Shown one piece after another: positions 1 to 6,031 of a stretch of 6,677 nt of DNA. The notes beneath the pieces are model-generated. The model worked only from the letters and a program-made list of their open reading frames with translations. It was not told where the DNA came from and searched no databases. The translations under genes and the position numbers were made by a program. Source of the stretch: Eubacteriales bacterium (lineage in GTDB: Bacteria > Bacillota > Clostridia > Oscillospirales > Acutalibacteraceae); assembly GCA_030529125.1 (NCBI GenBank), contig JAUMXP010000065.1, positions 2,118 through 8,794 of the forward strand, read 5' to 3'. How positions within the stretch are numbered: the first letter of the stretch is position 1; each line of letters opens with the position of its first letter.

Positions 1-205
1 CTTTTGTGAAACTCTCGTCAGTGTTGTTGTAGAAGAACTCCATTATGTGTTCCATGGTGTCATCTTTGACAAAGCCGTCGATGTAAAACATAACGGCATC
101 TTTGCCGTTTAAGGTTATTCTTCGCTCTATGATATCAAAGCAATAGTCTGAACGCAGGGTGTCTTTGAGCAGTTTTCTGTTTTTCTCAAAGTCATTAGTG
201 AACAT
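1..205 (-). CDS. GerA-family spore germination protein, N-terminal part (runs off left edge)
   Basis: Reading the minus strand from an ATG at 205-203 gives 68 uninterrupted residues to the window edge, beginning MFTNDFEKNRKLLKDTL. Residues 23-58 contain FDIIERRI, then GKDAVMFYIDGFVKDD and MEHIMEFF. This pattern is typical of the N-terminal soluble domain of GerA/GerKA/SpoVAF-type proteins, the A subunits of germinant receptors in the spore inner membrane (family knowledge). A purine-rich ribosome site (AAAGGAAAG on the minus strand) sits just upstream and supports this start. The membrane-spanning C-terminal half lies outside the window, so it is unknown whether the gene is intact. It is divergent from the phage operon and is most likely a host gene at the prophage edge. 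Which receptor it belongs to, GerA-type or SpoVAF-like, cannot be decided from 68 residues. Confidence 0.8.
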   Translation of the reverse strand, partial: MFTNDFEKNRKLLKDTLRSDYCFDIIERRITLNGKDAVMFYIDGFVKDDTMEHIMEFFYNNTDESFTK

Positions 206-210
206 AGTAT

Positions 211-220
211 CTTTCCTTTA
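211..220 (-). promoter_or_regulatory. Ribosome binding site of the germination gene
   Basis: On the minus strand this reads TAAAGGAAAG, a Shine-Dalgarno-like purine run ending five bases before the ATG at 205-203. It fixes the start of the divergent germination gene and shows that its 5' end is intact. Confidence 0.65.
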
Positions 221-281
221 TTTCAGTTTATATTAGCGTTACCAGAAATTATCTAAATAAAAAATTTTTTAAGAATTTTTC

Positions 282-311
282 AAAAAGTTGCATAGTTTTA
301 TGCAACTTTTT
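282..311. terminator. Perfect 13-bp inverted repeat, probable bidirectional intrinsic terminator
   Basis: The left arm 282-294 (AAAAAGTTGCATA) and right arm 299-311 (TATGCAACTTTTT) are exact reverse complements around the 4-base loop GTTT. The A tract, short stem and T tract make a terminator shape that works on either strand, and a second T run follows at 315-319 on the plus strand. The stem core is short and AT-rich, so strength is uncertain. It sits between two divergent genes, where a terminator would insulate them. It would also lie in the 5' leader of the phage operon if that promoter is upstream. Other readings are a dyad operator for a repressor or an arm-type site at a phage attachment region; nothing in the window decides between these. 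Confidence 0.55.
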
Positions 312-345
312 CTGTTTTTCAAGGGATAAGTGATAGGACTTAATG

Positions 346-351
346 AAAGGA
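346..351 (+). promoter_or_regulatory. Ribosome binding site deciding the TTG start of the small terminase gene
   Basis: AAAGGA lies eight bases before the TTG at 360-362. It is better placed than the AAGGG that precedes the alternative GTG at 330, and it favours the shorter protein. Confidence 0.55.
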
Positions 352-359
352 CGGATAGT

Positions 360-863
360 TTGAAAAGGAAAGATAGAGGTCTTAGCCCACGTGAAAAGCT
401 CTTTTGCCTTAATTTCTGTAATTGTGCAGATGCAAAGCAATCAGCAATAAACGCAGGGTACAAGAAGAATCCAAAGTGTCAGGGGGAACAGCTTCTATGC
501 AGGTCAGATGTTGCCGATGAAATAATGAGGCTCTCAAAAACAAGAGAACGCAGTATAAACATTGCCTCTCGTGTGTTTGCAGAGCGTCTGGCATTCGGCA
601 GTATAGCAGATGCTGTAAGCCTACTGTACATGGATTCGCCCACAAAAGAGCAGCTAAGAAATATGGATTTGTATCCGGTGAGTGAAATAAAAAAGCTCAA
701 AGATGGTGCTATGGAGATTAAGTTTTTTGACAGGCTAAAATCGCTAGAGAAATTAGCTACTGAGTCAGAAAATGAAAATGAAAGTTGCAACAGCCTTATA
801 GAAGCACTTCATAAAGGTGCACAAAATCTGAATAAGTGCACAGGTGAAGAATGTGAACTATAA
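360..863 (+). CDS. Phage terminase small subunit (Terminase_2-like)
   Basis: This 167-residue protein is likely the DNA-recognition subunit of the packaging terminase. It binds the phage packaging site and hands DNA to the large subunit. Near the N terminus it has LSPREKLFCLNF, then ADAKQSAINAGYK and a GEQLLCRSDV segment. This is the helix-turn-helix pattern of Terminase_2 small subunits (family knowledge). The middle has the usual DAVSLLYMD and MEIKFFDRLKSLEKLA oligomerisation-type segments, and the tail is acidic. The start chosen is TTG at 360, preceded by AAAGGA. A GTG at 330 would add ten residues (MIGLNERTDS) and cannot be excluded. The N-terminal domain is unusually rich in cysteine, with a C-x3-C-x-C run and two more Cys downstream. 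The 3' end overlaps the start of the large terminase gene, and the identity is further supported by that neighbour. Confidence 0.82.
   Translation: MKRKDRGLSPREKLFCLNFCNCADAKQSAINAGYKKNPKCQGEQLLCRSDVADEIMRLSKTRERSINIASRVFAERLAFGSIADAVSLLYMDSPTKEQLRNMDLYPVSEIKKLKDGAMEIKFFDRLKSLEKLATESENENESCNSLIEALHKGAQNLNKCTGEECEL
842..847 (+). promoter_or_regulatory. Ribosome binding site deciding the GTG start of the large terminase gene
   Basis: AGGTGA pairs with the 3' part of the anti-Shine-Dalgarno and ends five bases before the GTG at 853-855. It contains the alternative GTG at 844-846, which itself has no good upstream site. It lies inside the end of the small subunit gene, so the two genes are probably translationally coupled. 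Confidence 0.6.
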
Positions 864-2106
864 GCCTTTTTCGAAAAAACAGATGCTCGTGCTTACGTGG
901 TGGCACGGTATATCGCGACACAAAAACCATGATGCCGTTATCTGCGATGGGGCAGTCAGATCCGGCAAAACTTTTTGCATGTCACTGTCGTTTGTGCTCT
1001 GGGCATTCTCGCATTTTTCGGATTCGTCTTTTGCTATTTGTGGCAAAACCATAAGATCACTCAGGAGAAATCTCATTGTACCGCTACTTACTGAACTCAG
1101 ACAGCTAGGATGTGAAGTAAACGAGAAACACAGCGAAAACCTGATTACCGTCAGATTTCAAAACAGAGTTAACCGCTTTTATCTGTTTGGCGGTAAAGAC
1201 GAGGGGTCGGCCTCGCTCATTCAGGGTATGACGCTGTGCGGTGTTTTGCTTGATGAGGTAGCGTTGATGCCACGGTCTTTTGTCGAGCAGGCTTTGGCAC
1301 GATGCTCGGTATCTTCATCTACGTTCTGGTTTAATTGCAATCCTGAGTATCCGTCACACTGGTTCTATAACGAGTGGATAAAAAAAGCTAAAGAGAAGAA
1401 CGCTTTGTATATCCACTTTTCAATGCACGACAATCCATCGCTTTCAAAAAAAATGATAAAACGCTACGAGAAGCTGTATTCGGGGTCTTTTTACGAGCGT
1501 TTTGTCAAGGGTAGATGGGTTGCTGTGAACGGCGCTGTGTATCCGTTTATGGACGATGACAGCGCTTACGTGGATGTGCCAAAGGGGAGGTTCTCTGACT
1601 ATTGTGTGTCGTGCGATTACGGCACAGTGAATCCTGCGTCCTTTGGTTTATGGGGCAAAATCGATGATGTATGGTATCGGATTGATGAGTACTACTTCGA
1701 CTCAAAAATCGAGGGCTATCAGCGTACTGATGAGGAGCACTACGAAGCTCTGAAAAAGCTGATAAACAGCAGAAACGTATCATGCATTACGGTCGATCCG
1801 TCAGCGGCAAGCTTTATTGAGGTTATCAAAAGGCACAAGGAATACAACGTGGTGCCTGCACACAACAATGTCATAGACGGTATCAGAACCGTGTCGTCTG
1901 CATTAAAAGAAGGTCGTATAAAAATCTGCAGAAATTGCGTAGATACAAAACGAGAATTCTCGCTTTATAGATGGAGCGAAAACTCAAACAACGATAGCGT
2001 GATTAAGCAAAACGACCACAGCATGGACGATATCAGATATTTTGTCTCAACAATACTTAACAGCGACGACAGCGATTTTGCGGTTGTCGCTACTAAAAGA
2101 TTTTAG
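853..2106 (+). CDS. Phage terminase large subunit (packaging ATPase and nuclease)
   Basis: This 417-residue protein (420 if started at GTG 844) is the motor that pumps DNA into the prohead and cuts it. The N-terminal ATPase has a Walker A motif GAVRSGKT at residues 33-40 and a Walker B motif GVLLDE ending at D134-E135, the latter being the catalytic acid. A FWFNCNPEYP segment near residue 160 matches the coupling motif of PBSX/Terminase_3-type large subunits. The C-terminal RNase H-like nuclease shows its acidic residues in SCDYGTVNP (D255), ITVDPSA (D315) and HSMDDIRY (D392/D393), which would bind two metal ions. Length is normal and all expected motifs are intact, so the enzyme should be active. 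It overlaps the small subunit gene by 11 bases and stops 19 bases before the portal start. The family is Terminase_3-like; whether packaging is headful or site-specific cannot be told. Confidence 0.95.
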   Translation: MNYKPFSKKQMLVLTWWHGISRHKNHDAVICDGAVRSGKTFCMSLSFVLWAFSHFSDSSFAICGKTIRSLRRNLIVPLLTELRQLGCEVNEKHSENLITVRFQNRVNRFYLFGGKDEGSASLIQGMTLCGVLLDEVALMPRSFVEQALARCSVSSSTFWFNCNPEYPSHWFYNEWIKKAKEKNALYIHFSMHDNPSLSKKMIKRYEKLYSGSFYERFVKGRWVAVNGAVYPFMDDDSAYVDVPKGRFSDYCVSCDYGTVNPASFGLWGKIDDVWYRIDEYYFDSKIEGYQRTDEEHYEALKKLINSRNVSCITVDPSAASFIEVIKRHKEYNVVPAHNNVIDGIRTVSSALKEGRIKICRNCVDTKREFSLYRWSENSNNDSVIKQNDHSMDDIRYFVSTILNSDDSDFAVVATKRF

Positions 2107-2112
2107 TACCAC

Positions 2113-2118
2113 AGGAGG
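2113..2118 (+). promoter_or_regulatory. Ribosome binding site deciding the TTG start of the portal gene
   Basis: A perfect AGGAGG sits seven bases before TTG 2126-2128, in the short gap after the terminase stop codon. It argues strongly for this start over the ATG at 2042, which lies deep inside the terminase gene. Confidence 0.75.
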
Positions 2119-2125
2119 TAAGAAA

Positions 2126-3283
2126 TTGAAATTGTTTTCTGCAAAAAAGAAAAGCACAACAGACGACTTTACTGTTCAAAGCGCTGTGTCACAGTCAAAT
2201 CGTCATCCGTTTATGTCGCTTGATTCTTACAGCCCATACTCACATAAAGAGTTGCAGTTGTACGAGAGTCTGCGCGAGGCGGTGCCTGTGATTGACGCTG
2301 CTATATCAAAGTTAGTCAGGCTTCTCGGTACTTTTAAAATCGAGTGTAAAGAAAAAACCGCTCAAAAATTATTAGATGCGTTTTTAGTAGACGTAAAAGT
2401 GAATAATTGCTCGAGCGGTATCTATCAGTTTATTTACAGCTATTTTGATCAGCTTCTGACCTATGGAACTGCTGTGGGCGAGATAGTACTCTCAAACGAC
2501 AGACAGTCGCTCAAAGCGTTATATAATGCGTCGCTTGATGACGTCGCATTGAAAAAGGGAAACAGCGCACTAAACGTAAAGGTCTGTACAAAAAACACTG
2601 ACGGGAGTTTAACTCCTGTTAAGTTTCAGGACCTTATCTGCGTGACTACCTTAAACCCTGCACCGGGCAAAATCGAGGGCACATCTGTGCTCAAAGGTTT
2701 GCCGTTTGTAAGTTCAATACTGCTCAAAATCTTCAACACAATCGGTGTGAATTTTGAGCGTGTGGGTAATGTGAGATTTGCGGTTACATACAAGCCACCC
2801 GAAAATGCTCACATCAGCTCAAAGCAACGTGTGCAGGAAATTGCTACACAGTGGAGCAAGGCGATGAGGGACAAGTCACAGGTGTGTGACTTTGTTTCAG
2901 TAGGTGATGTATCAGTCAAAGTTATCGGTGCAGACAGCCAGGTGCTGTCGTGCGATATTGAGATACGACATCTGCTTGAACAGATTGTGGCAAAGCTCTC
3001 AGTACCACCGTTTATGCTCGGACTGTCGTGGTCATCAACAGAGCGTATGAGCTCACAGCAGGCAGATATACTCACAAGCGAACTTGAGTTTTACAGAACG
3101 CTTATTAATCCTGTTATCTACAAGATATGCAGGTATTTTCTGAGGCTGTCGGGACTGTGCGACGAGTTTGACATAGTCTGGAGTAATATCAACCTTCAGG
3201 ATGAGACAGAGCTTGCGAACTCAAGACTCCAGAACGCTCAGGCTGCTCAGATAGAGAACACTCTTACGGAGGTGAAAAGTTGA
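2126..3283 (+). CDS. Phage portal protein
   Basis: This 385-residue protein most likely forms the dodecameric ring at one capsid vertex through which DNA enters and leaves. After a basic N terminus (MKLFSAKKKS), the region LREAVPVIDAAISKLVRLLG is the helical start of the portal clip/stem fold. The block QFIYSYFDQLLTYGTAVGEIVL is a typical portal segment (G-x-A-x-x-E-I). Later, EIRHLLEQIVAKLSVPPFMLGL, followed by a Ser/Gln-rich helix and a polar Gln-rich tail, matches the portal crown region. The portal call rests on these patterns, the length and the position directly after the large terminase. The start is TTG with a perfect AGGAGG; an in-frame ATG at 2042 would add 28 residues inside the terminase gene and is rejected. 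The stop TGA overlaps the TTG of the next gene (TTGA), implying coupled translation. Confidence 0.88.
   Translation: MKLFSAKKKSTTDDFTVQSAVSQSNRHPFMSLDSYSPYSHKELQLYESLREAVPVIDAAISKLVRLLGTFKIECKEKTAQKLLDAFLVDVKVNNCSSGIYQFIYSYFDQLLTYGTAVGEIVLSNDRQSLKALYNASLDDVALKKGNSALNVKVCTKNTDGSLTPVKFQDLICVTTLNPAPGKIEGTSVLKGLPFVSSILLKIFNTIGVNFERVGNVRFAVTYKPPENAHISSKQRVQEIATQWSKAMRDKSQVCDFVSVGDVSVKVIGADSQVLSCDIEIRHLLEQIVAKLSVPPFMLGLSWSSTERMSSQQADILTSELEFYRTLINPVIYKICRYFLRLSGLCDEFDIVWSNINLQDETELANSRLQNAQAAQIENTLTEVKS
3268..3272 (+). promoter_or_regulatory. Ribosome binding site for the TTG start of the protease gene
   Basis: GGAGG within the last codons of the portal gene ends seven bases before TTG 3280-3282. 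It supports the TTGA stop-start overlap as a real start site. Confidence 0.7.
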
Positions 3284-4263
3284 AAACAGGTAGGGTGATT
3301 AAAAGCGTTGATGAACAAATCAGCGCAGAAGAACTACAGCTTATCAATAAGTACACAAGACGTGAATTAAATGCAGAAGAAGTGTATGTTTTCTCAGTGG
3401 TTTTATGTGATAACGACATCGACAGAGATTATGAACGTTTCACAGTTGAGTCGCTTTTTGAGCTTGAAAAGCTGTTTGTCGGAAAGACAGGTATCTTCGA
3501 CCACAATATGAGTGCTAAAACTCAGACAGCACGAATTTTTAAGTGCTATGTCGAGGCGGTTGACGGTATGAAAACTGCAACAGGTGATGATTATTTCAGA
3601 CTTGTAGCAAGGGCTTACCTGCCTAAAAGTGAGAAGAACAGCGAGCTGATTTTGTCGCTTGATTCAGGCATTACAAAAGAAGTGAGTGTCGGTTGTGCCG
3701 TAAAGCACACACTGTGTTCAATCTGCTCGCAGGAGATTCACTCGCCTATGTGTCACCACACAAAGGGTGTTGAGTATGATAACAAGTTGTGCTTTGGTGA
3801 GCTTGTTTCACCGTATGATGCATATGAATTCAGCTTTGTGGCTGTACCTGCCCAGAAAAACGCAGGTGTCATCAAGGCTTTTTCTAATACAAAAGAGGAG
3901 AAGATGAAAATGAAGGATATTCTTTTAGCGCTCAAAAACGGCGACGAGTTGTCGCTGAAATCTCATCAGTCAAAAGGACTGTGTGAGTACATAGATGAGC
4001 TTAAGAAGAAAGCCTTAGACGGCGATTTTTACAAAGAAGATCTGAAGAAAAATGTGCTTTGCAAAATGTGTACTTCACATCCGCTTGTTGAGTCATCAGT
4101 GCTCAAGGGGATTTTAGACAAGCTGAGTGTCAAGGAGCTCAGAAGCCTTTTAGATTCGTACACAAAAAAGAGCATAGAAAACGAAGAACCGACTGTACAG
4201 CTCTACAGCGATAAGGCAAAGGTCGATTCTAAAAAAACAGAAAATAAAGAATTTACTATCTAA
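3280..4263 (+). CDS. Prohead maturation protease with C-terminal scaffold-like region
   Basis: This 327-residue protein has two parts. Residues about 30-205 look like an HK97/lambda-C type prohead serine protease: VYVFSVVLCDNDIDRDYERF, GIFDHN with candidate catalytic His75, KEVSVGCA with candidate Ser136, and AYEFSFVAVPAQKNAG, which matches the conserved E-x-S-x-V-x-x-P-A end of this fold. The catalytic roles are inferred from the family. Between Ser136 and the last strand lies a Cys/His cluster (C146, C149, C158, H159, H160, C171) that could bind zinc. Residues 209-327 are charged and mostly helical by composition, as expected of a scaffold, and begin at an internal ribosome site. The protease would enter the prohead, cut scaffold and capsid protein, then be lost. 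It starts at TTG overlapping the portal stop. The protease call is well supported by motifs and position; the scaffold role is inferred. Confidence 0.82.
   Translation: MKTGRVIKSVDEQISAEELQLINKYTRRELNAEEVYVFSVVLCDNDIDRDYERFTVESLFELEKLFVGKTGIFDHNMSAKTQTARIFKCYVEAVDGMKTATGDDYFRLVARAYLPKSEKNSELILSLDSGITKEVSVGCAVKHTLCSICSQEIHSPMCHHTKGVEYDNKLCFGELVSPYDAYEFSFVAVPAQKNAGVIKAFSNTKEEKMKMKDILLALKNGDELSLKSHQSKGLCEYIDELKKKALDGDFYKEDLKKNVLCKMCTSHPLVESSVLKGILDKLSVKELRSLLDSYTKKSIENEEPTVQLYSDKAKVDSKKTENKEFTI
3894..3900 (+). promoter_or_regulatory. Internal ribosome binding site inside the protease gene
   Basis: AGAGGAG lies inside the protease reading frame, three bases before an in-frame ATG at 3904 and nine before a second at 3910. 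The second has good spacing. It falls exactly at the junction between protease and scaffold-like parts, so it probably drives an independent scaffold product. Confidence 0.5.
3910..4263 (+). CDS. Nested in-frame scaffold protein (predicted)
   Basis: This is a predicted separate product of the protease frame, starting at ATG 3910 (or 3904) after an AGAGGAG site and sharing the protease stop. It would be 117 residues, MKDILLALKNGDELSL onward, rich in Lys, Glu, Asp and Leu, with heptad-like stretches such as YIDELKKKAL and SVLKGILDKLSVKELRSLL and a charged polar tail. That composition suits an internal scaffold that guides capsid assembly. The model is lambda, where Nu3 is made from an internal start in the protease gene C. 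There is no other scaffold gene between portal and capsid genes, which strengthens the case. It could instead be only a linker or a scaffold domain used solely as a fusion, with the purine run reflecting Lys/Glu codons. Confidence 0.45.
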   Translation: MKDILLALKNGDELSLKSHQSKGLCEYIDELKKKALDGDFYKEDLKKNVLCKMCTSHPLVESSVLKGILDKLSVKELRSLLDSYTKKSIENEEPTVQLYSDKAKVDSKKTENKEFTI

Positions 4264-4280
4264 TAACAGGAGGAAAAATA

Positions 4281-4622
4281 ATGAATATCAATTTCTCAGG
4301 CTATAACGAAAACGTAGTGACTTTTGCTGTAGATGATAACAGCACTGTGTTAATGGGTACACCTGTGCTTATGAAAGATTCACAGACAGTTGCTGCGTGC
4401 AACGAAAACGATAATATGATCGGTGTTGCAGTGAATGTCAGAAACGGCTATGCTGCAGTCCAGCTTACAGGCTATATCGAGATGCCTACAAGTGACTCAT
4501 CAATTGAAGTCGGTTATCAGACACTCGCTGTAGGTGAAAACGGCGAGGTTAAGACATCACAGTCAGGTAGAGAATACCTCGTTGTATATACAGCAGACGG
4601 TATTGTAGGCTTTATTCTTTAA
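4281..4622 (+). CDS. Head decoration / capsid-stabilising protein (DUF2190-like)
   Basis: This is a small protein of 113 residues, rich in Gly, Val and Thr, predicted to be all beta strand. Residues about 26-80 follow the pattern G-x-P-V-L, then NENDNMIGVAVNVRNGYAAV, LTGYIEMP, IEVGYQTLAVGENGEVKT. This resembles DUF2190-type decoration proteins, which bind the outside of the expanded head and stabilise it against DNA pressure (family knowledge). Its place just before the major capsid gene matches lambda gpD. It has a perfect AGGAGG at 4268-4273, seven bases before an ATG start, as expected for an abundant protein. There is no signal peptide or membrane segment. The fold call is moderate; a minor structural role is also possible. 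Confidence 0.68.
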   Translation: MNINFSGYNENVVTFAVDDNSTVLMGTPVLMKDSQTVAACNENDNMIGVAVNVRNGYAAVQLTGYIEMPTSDSSIEVGYQTLAVGENGEVKTSQSGREYLVVYTADGIVGFIL

Positions 4623-4643
4623 TACGAAAGGAAGATAAAAATA

Positions 4644-5654
4644 ATGGCATTATACGAAAATATTAATCTTGAAAAAGGTATGTATCAGGCTAAGGGTAAG
4701 TCATTGACTGACGTGCTCGAATCATTAGACCCATCAGAAAACTATGTTGGTTCTTCTCTTGAAGGCTTAGACGCGTTTTCACGTCAGCTCAAGAGATTTG
4801 ACATCAAGGTATCAGGCGAGGGTTCAGACTGCGTAGAGAAATTCTTCCAGTCTTCAAATTCTGCGGCACTTTTCCCTGAATATGTTTCCCGTGCGGTACA
4901 GCAGGGTATGGAGCGTGCTGATATTCTCTCTGACATTGTAGCAACTGTTACTACAATCGATGGTATGGATTACAGAAGCATCACATCTGAGCCAACTGAA
5001 GATGACAAGACACTCGCTATTGTCAACGAGGGTGCGACTATCCCACAGACAGTTGTCAGAACATCAGAGAATCTTGTCAAGCTTCATAAGCGTGGCAGAA
5101 TGCTCGTGTCATCATACGAGGCGTTAAGATTCCAGCGTCTTGACCTTTTCACTGTAACTTTGAACCAGATCGGTGCATATATTGCAAGAGCACAGCTCAA
5201 AGATGCGGTTGACACAATTTTAAACGGCGATGGCAACAATAACCCATGTGCTGGTATCGCTAGCGCTAATTCAGGTTCTGTATCATACGAAGACCTCATT
5301 ACGCTCTGGGCTACACTCTCTCCATATCAGCTCAACACAATTTTAGCACCTACTGATGCTATGAAGAAGATCCTCTCATTAACTGAGATGAAGGATGCTG
5401 CAGCTGGTCTTAATTTCCACTGTAGCGGTAAGATGGTCACACCGCTTGGTGCAAACCTCTTACATACAGATGCGATATCAAGCAATCTTATCATCGGTCT
5501 TGATAAGAACTGTGCGCTTGAAATGGTTAAAGCAGGTGACGTTACTACTGACTATGACAAGCTTATCGACAGACAGCTTGAGCGTGCGACAGTCAGCTGT
5601 ATCGCAGGCTTTGCTAAGATCTTCAAAGATGCATCAACAAAGGTAACATACTAA
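4644..5654 (+). CDS. Major capsid protein (HK97 fold)
   Basis: This 336-residue protein is the main shell subunit. The segment AALFPEYVSRAVQQGME (about residues 73-89) is the typical lead into the HK97 fold in Firmicute phages. It is followed by a TIDGMDYRSI strand, a long stretch with EGATIPQTVVRTSENLVKLHKRGRMLVSSYEAL, and an ARAQLKDAVDTILNGDG spine-helix-like region. The later part includes VTPLGANLLHTDAISSNLIIGLD and ends in IDRQLERATVSCIAGFAKIF, the P-domain/A-domain pattern seen in this class. The first 70 or so residues are charged and helical and may include a short region removed by the upstream protease; no cleavage site can be assigned. It has an AAAGGAAG ribosome site and an ATG start. 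Size, position after scaffold and decoration genes, and motifs agree. Portal and terminase neighbours make it a phage capsid and not an encapsulin. Confidence 0.92.
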   Translation: MALYENINLEKGMYQAKGKSLTDVLESLDPSENYVGSSLEGLDAFSRQLKRFDIKVSGEGSDCVEKFFQSSNSAALFPEYVSRAVQQGMERADILSDIVATVTTIDGMDYRSITSEPTEDDKTLAIVNEGATIPQTVVRTSENLVKLHKRGRMLVSSYEALRFQRLDLFTVTLNQIGAYIARAQLKDAVDTILNGDGNNNPCAGIASANSGSVSYEDLITLWATLSPYQLNTILAPTDAMKKILSLTEMKDAAAGLNFHCSGKMVTPLGANLLHTDAISSNLIIGLDKNCALEMVKAGDVTTDYDKLIDRQLERATVSCIAGFAKIFKDASTKVTY

Positions 5655-5660
5655 AGGAGG
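5653..5660 (+). promoter_or_regulatory. Ribosome binding site for the TTG start of the connector gene
   Basis: AAAGGAGG overlaps the last two bases of the capsid stop codon and ends eight bases before TTG 5669-5671. It is one of the strongest sites in the window, paired with a weak start codon. Confidence 0.7.
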
Positions 5661-5668
5661 TCGACACC

Positions 5669-6031
5669 TTGAGTTTAAAAGATGTGATTGACAGATTTGC
5701 TCTGGTGTCAGGACTTGAGCAGGAAGAAATCTCAAAGTGGTTTTTTCTTATACTCGATTGCATACAATATTTTGAGAGCAAAACAAAAAACAAGTCGCTT
5801 TCTGAAAGTGATAAAAAGCGTTTGTCATATGCGTGTGCAGTTTATGCATACTATAAGTATTCGCTTACTCAAAGTATAGCAACCGCGTATAACTTCAAAG
5901 CAGGCGATGTTGAGATTACTCAGTCTTCAAGCATGATTGAGTCTGCTGTTAATTTGTGGCAACAGCAAAAGCAGGAAATCTCAGACATTGTTGACCTTGA
6001 TGACTTTTGCTTTACAAGGGTGAGAGCATGA
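5669..6031 (+). CDS. Head-tail connector / adaptor protein (HK97 gp6-like)
   Basis: This protein has 120 residues and by composition is mainly alpha-helical: VIDRFALVSGL, EEISKWFFLILDCIQYFES, a RLSYACAVYAYYKYSLTQS helix, and a C-terminal SAVNLWQQQKQEISDI helix. This size and all-helical make-up, directly after the capsid gene, match adaptor proteins of the HK97 gp6 / SPP1 gp15 class, which form a ring beneath the portal after packaging (family knowledge). The sequence similarity is weak, so the role rests largely on position. Translation starts at TTG with a strong AAAGGAGG site. The stop TGA overlaps the next ATG (ATGA), so the two are probably coupled. Confidence 0.62.
   Translation: MSLKDVIDRFALVSGLEQEEISKWFFLILDCIQYFESKTKNKSLSESDKKRLSYACAVYAYYKYSLTQSIATAYNFKAGDVEITQSSSMIESAVNLWQQQKQEISDIVDLDDFCFTRVRA

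Larger units (their letters stand above)
206..359. other. AT-rich divergent intergenic region and likely prophage boundary
   Basis: This stretch between the germination gene and the small terminase gene has no convincing ORF. It is strongly AT-rich and includes a 14-base AT-only palindrome at 258-271 (TAAAAAATTTTTTA) next to the 13-bp inverted repeat at 282-311. It must hold the germination gene promoter, and it is the likeliest place for the host-phage junction. No clear -35/-10 pair with good spacing could be assigned on either strand. No tRNA gene is visible. An attachment core cannot be recognised without the other end of the element. Confidence 0.5.

Noticed and set aside
229..258. TATATT / TCTAAAT as -10 boxes of a phage or sporulation promoter
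   Set aside because: No matching -35 element at suitable spacing was found on either strand, and AT-rich DNA gives such boxes by chance.
330..359. GTG at 330 as small terminase start
   Set aside because: Its AAGGG is only four bases away, whereas TTG 360 has a better spaced AAAGGA and gives a family-typical N terminus. It is not fully excluded.
206..359. tRNA gene or attachment core at the boundary
   Set aside because: No cloverleaf or CCA-like end is visible, and a core repeat cannot be identified without the other end of the element.
249..1076. Several minus-strand reading frames opposite the terminase genes
   Set aside because: They have no ribosome sites or family patterns and lie antisense to clear genes. 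Those near 249-463 also cross the hairpin region.
2042..2125. ATG at 2042 as portal start, adding 28 residues
   Set aside because: It lies within the terminase C terminus, has no ribosome site, and the TTG at 2126 has a perfect AGGAGG at ideal spacing.
5395..5646. 83-residue plus-strand reading frame inside the capsid gene
   Set aside because: It is an alternative frame of the well-supported capsid gene, with no ribosome site or recognisable protein pattern.
4644..5654. Encapsulin nanocompartment shell
   Set aside because: The HK97-fold protein sits among terminase, portal, protease and decoration genes, so it is a phage capsid. No cargo enzyme gene is present.
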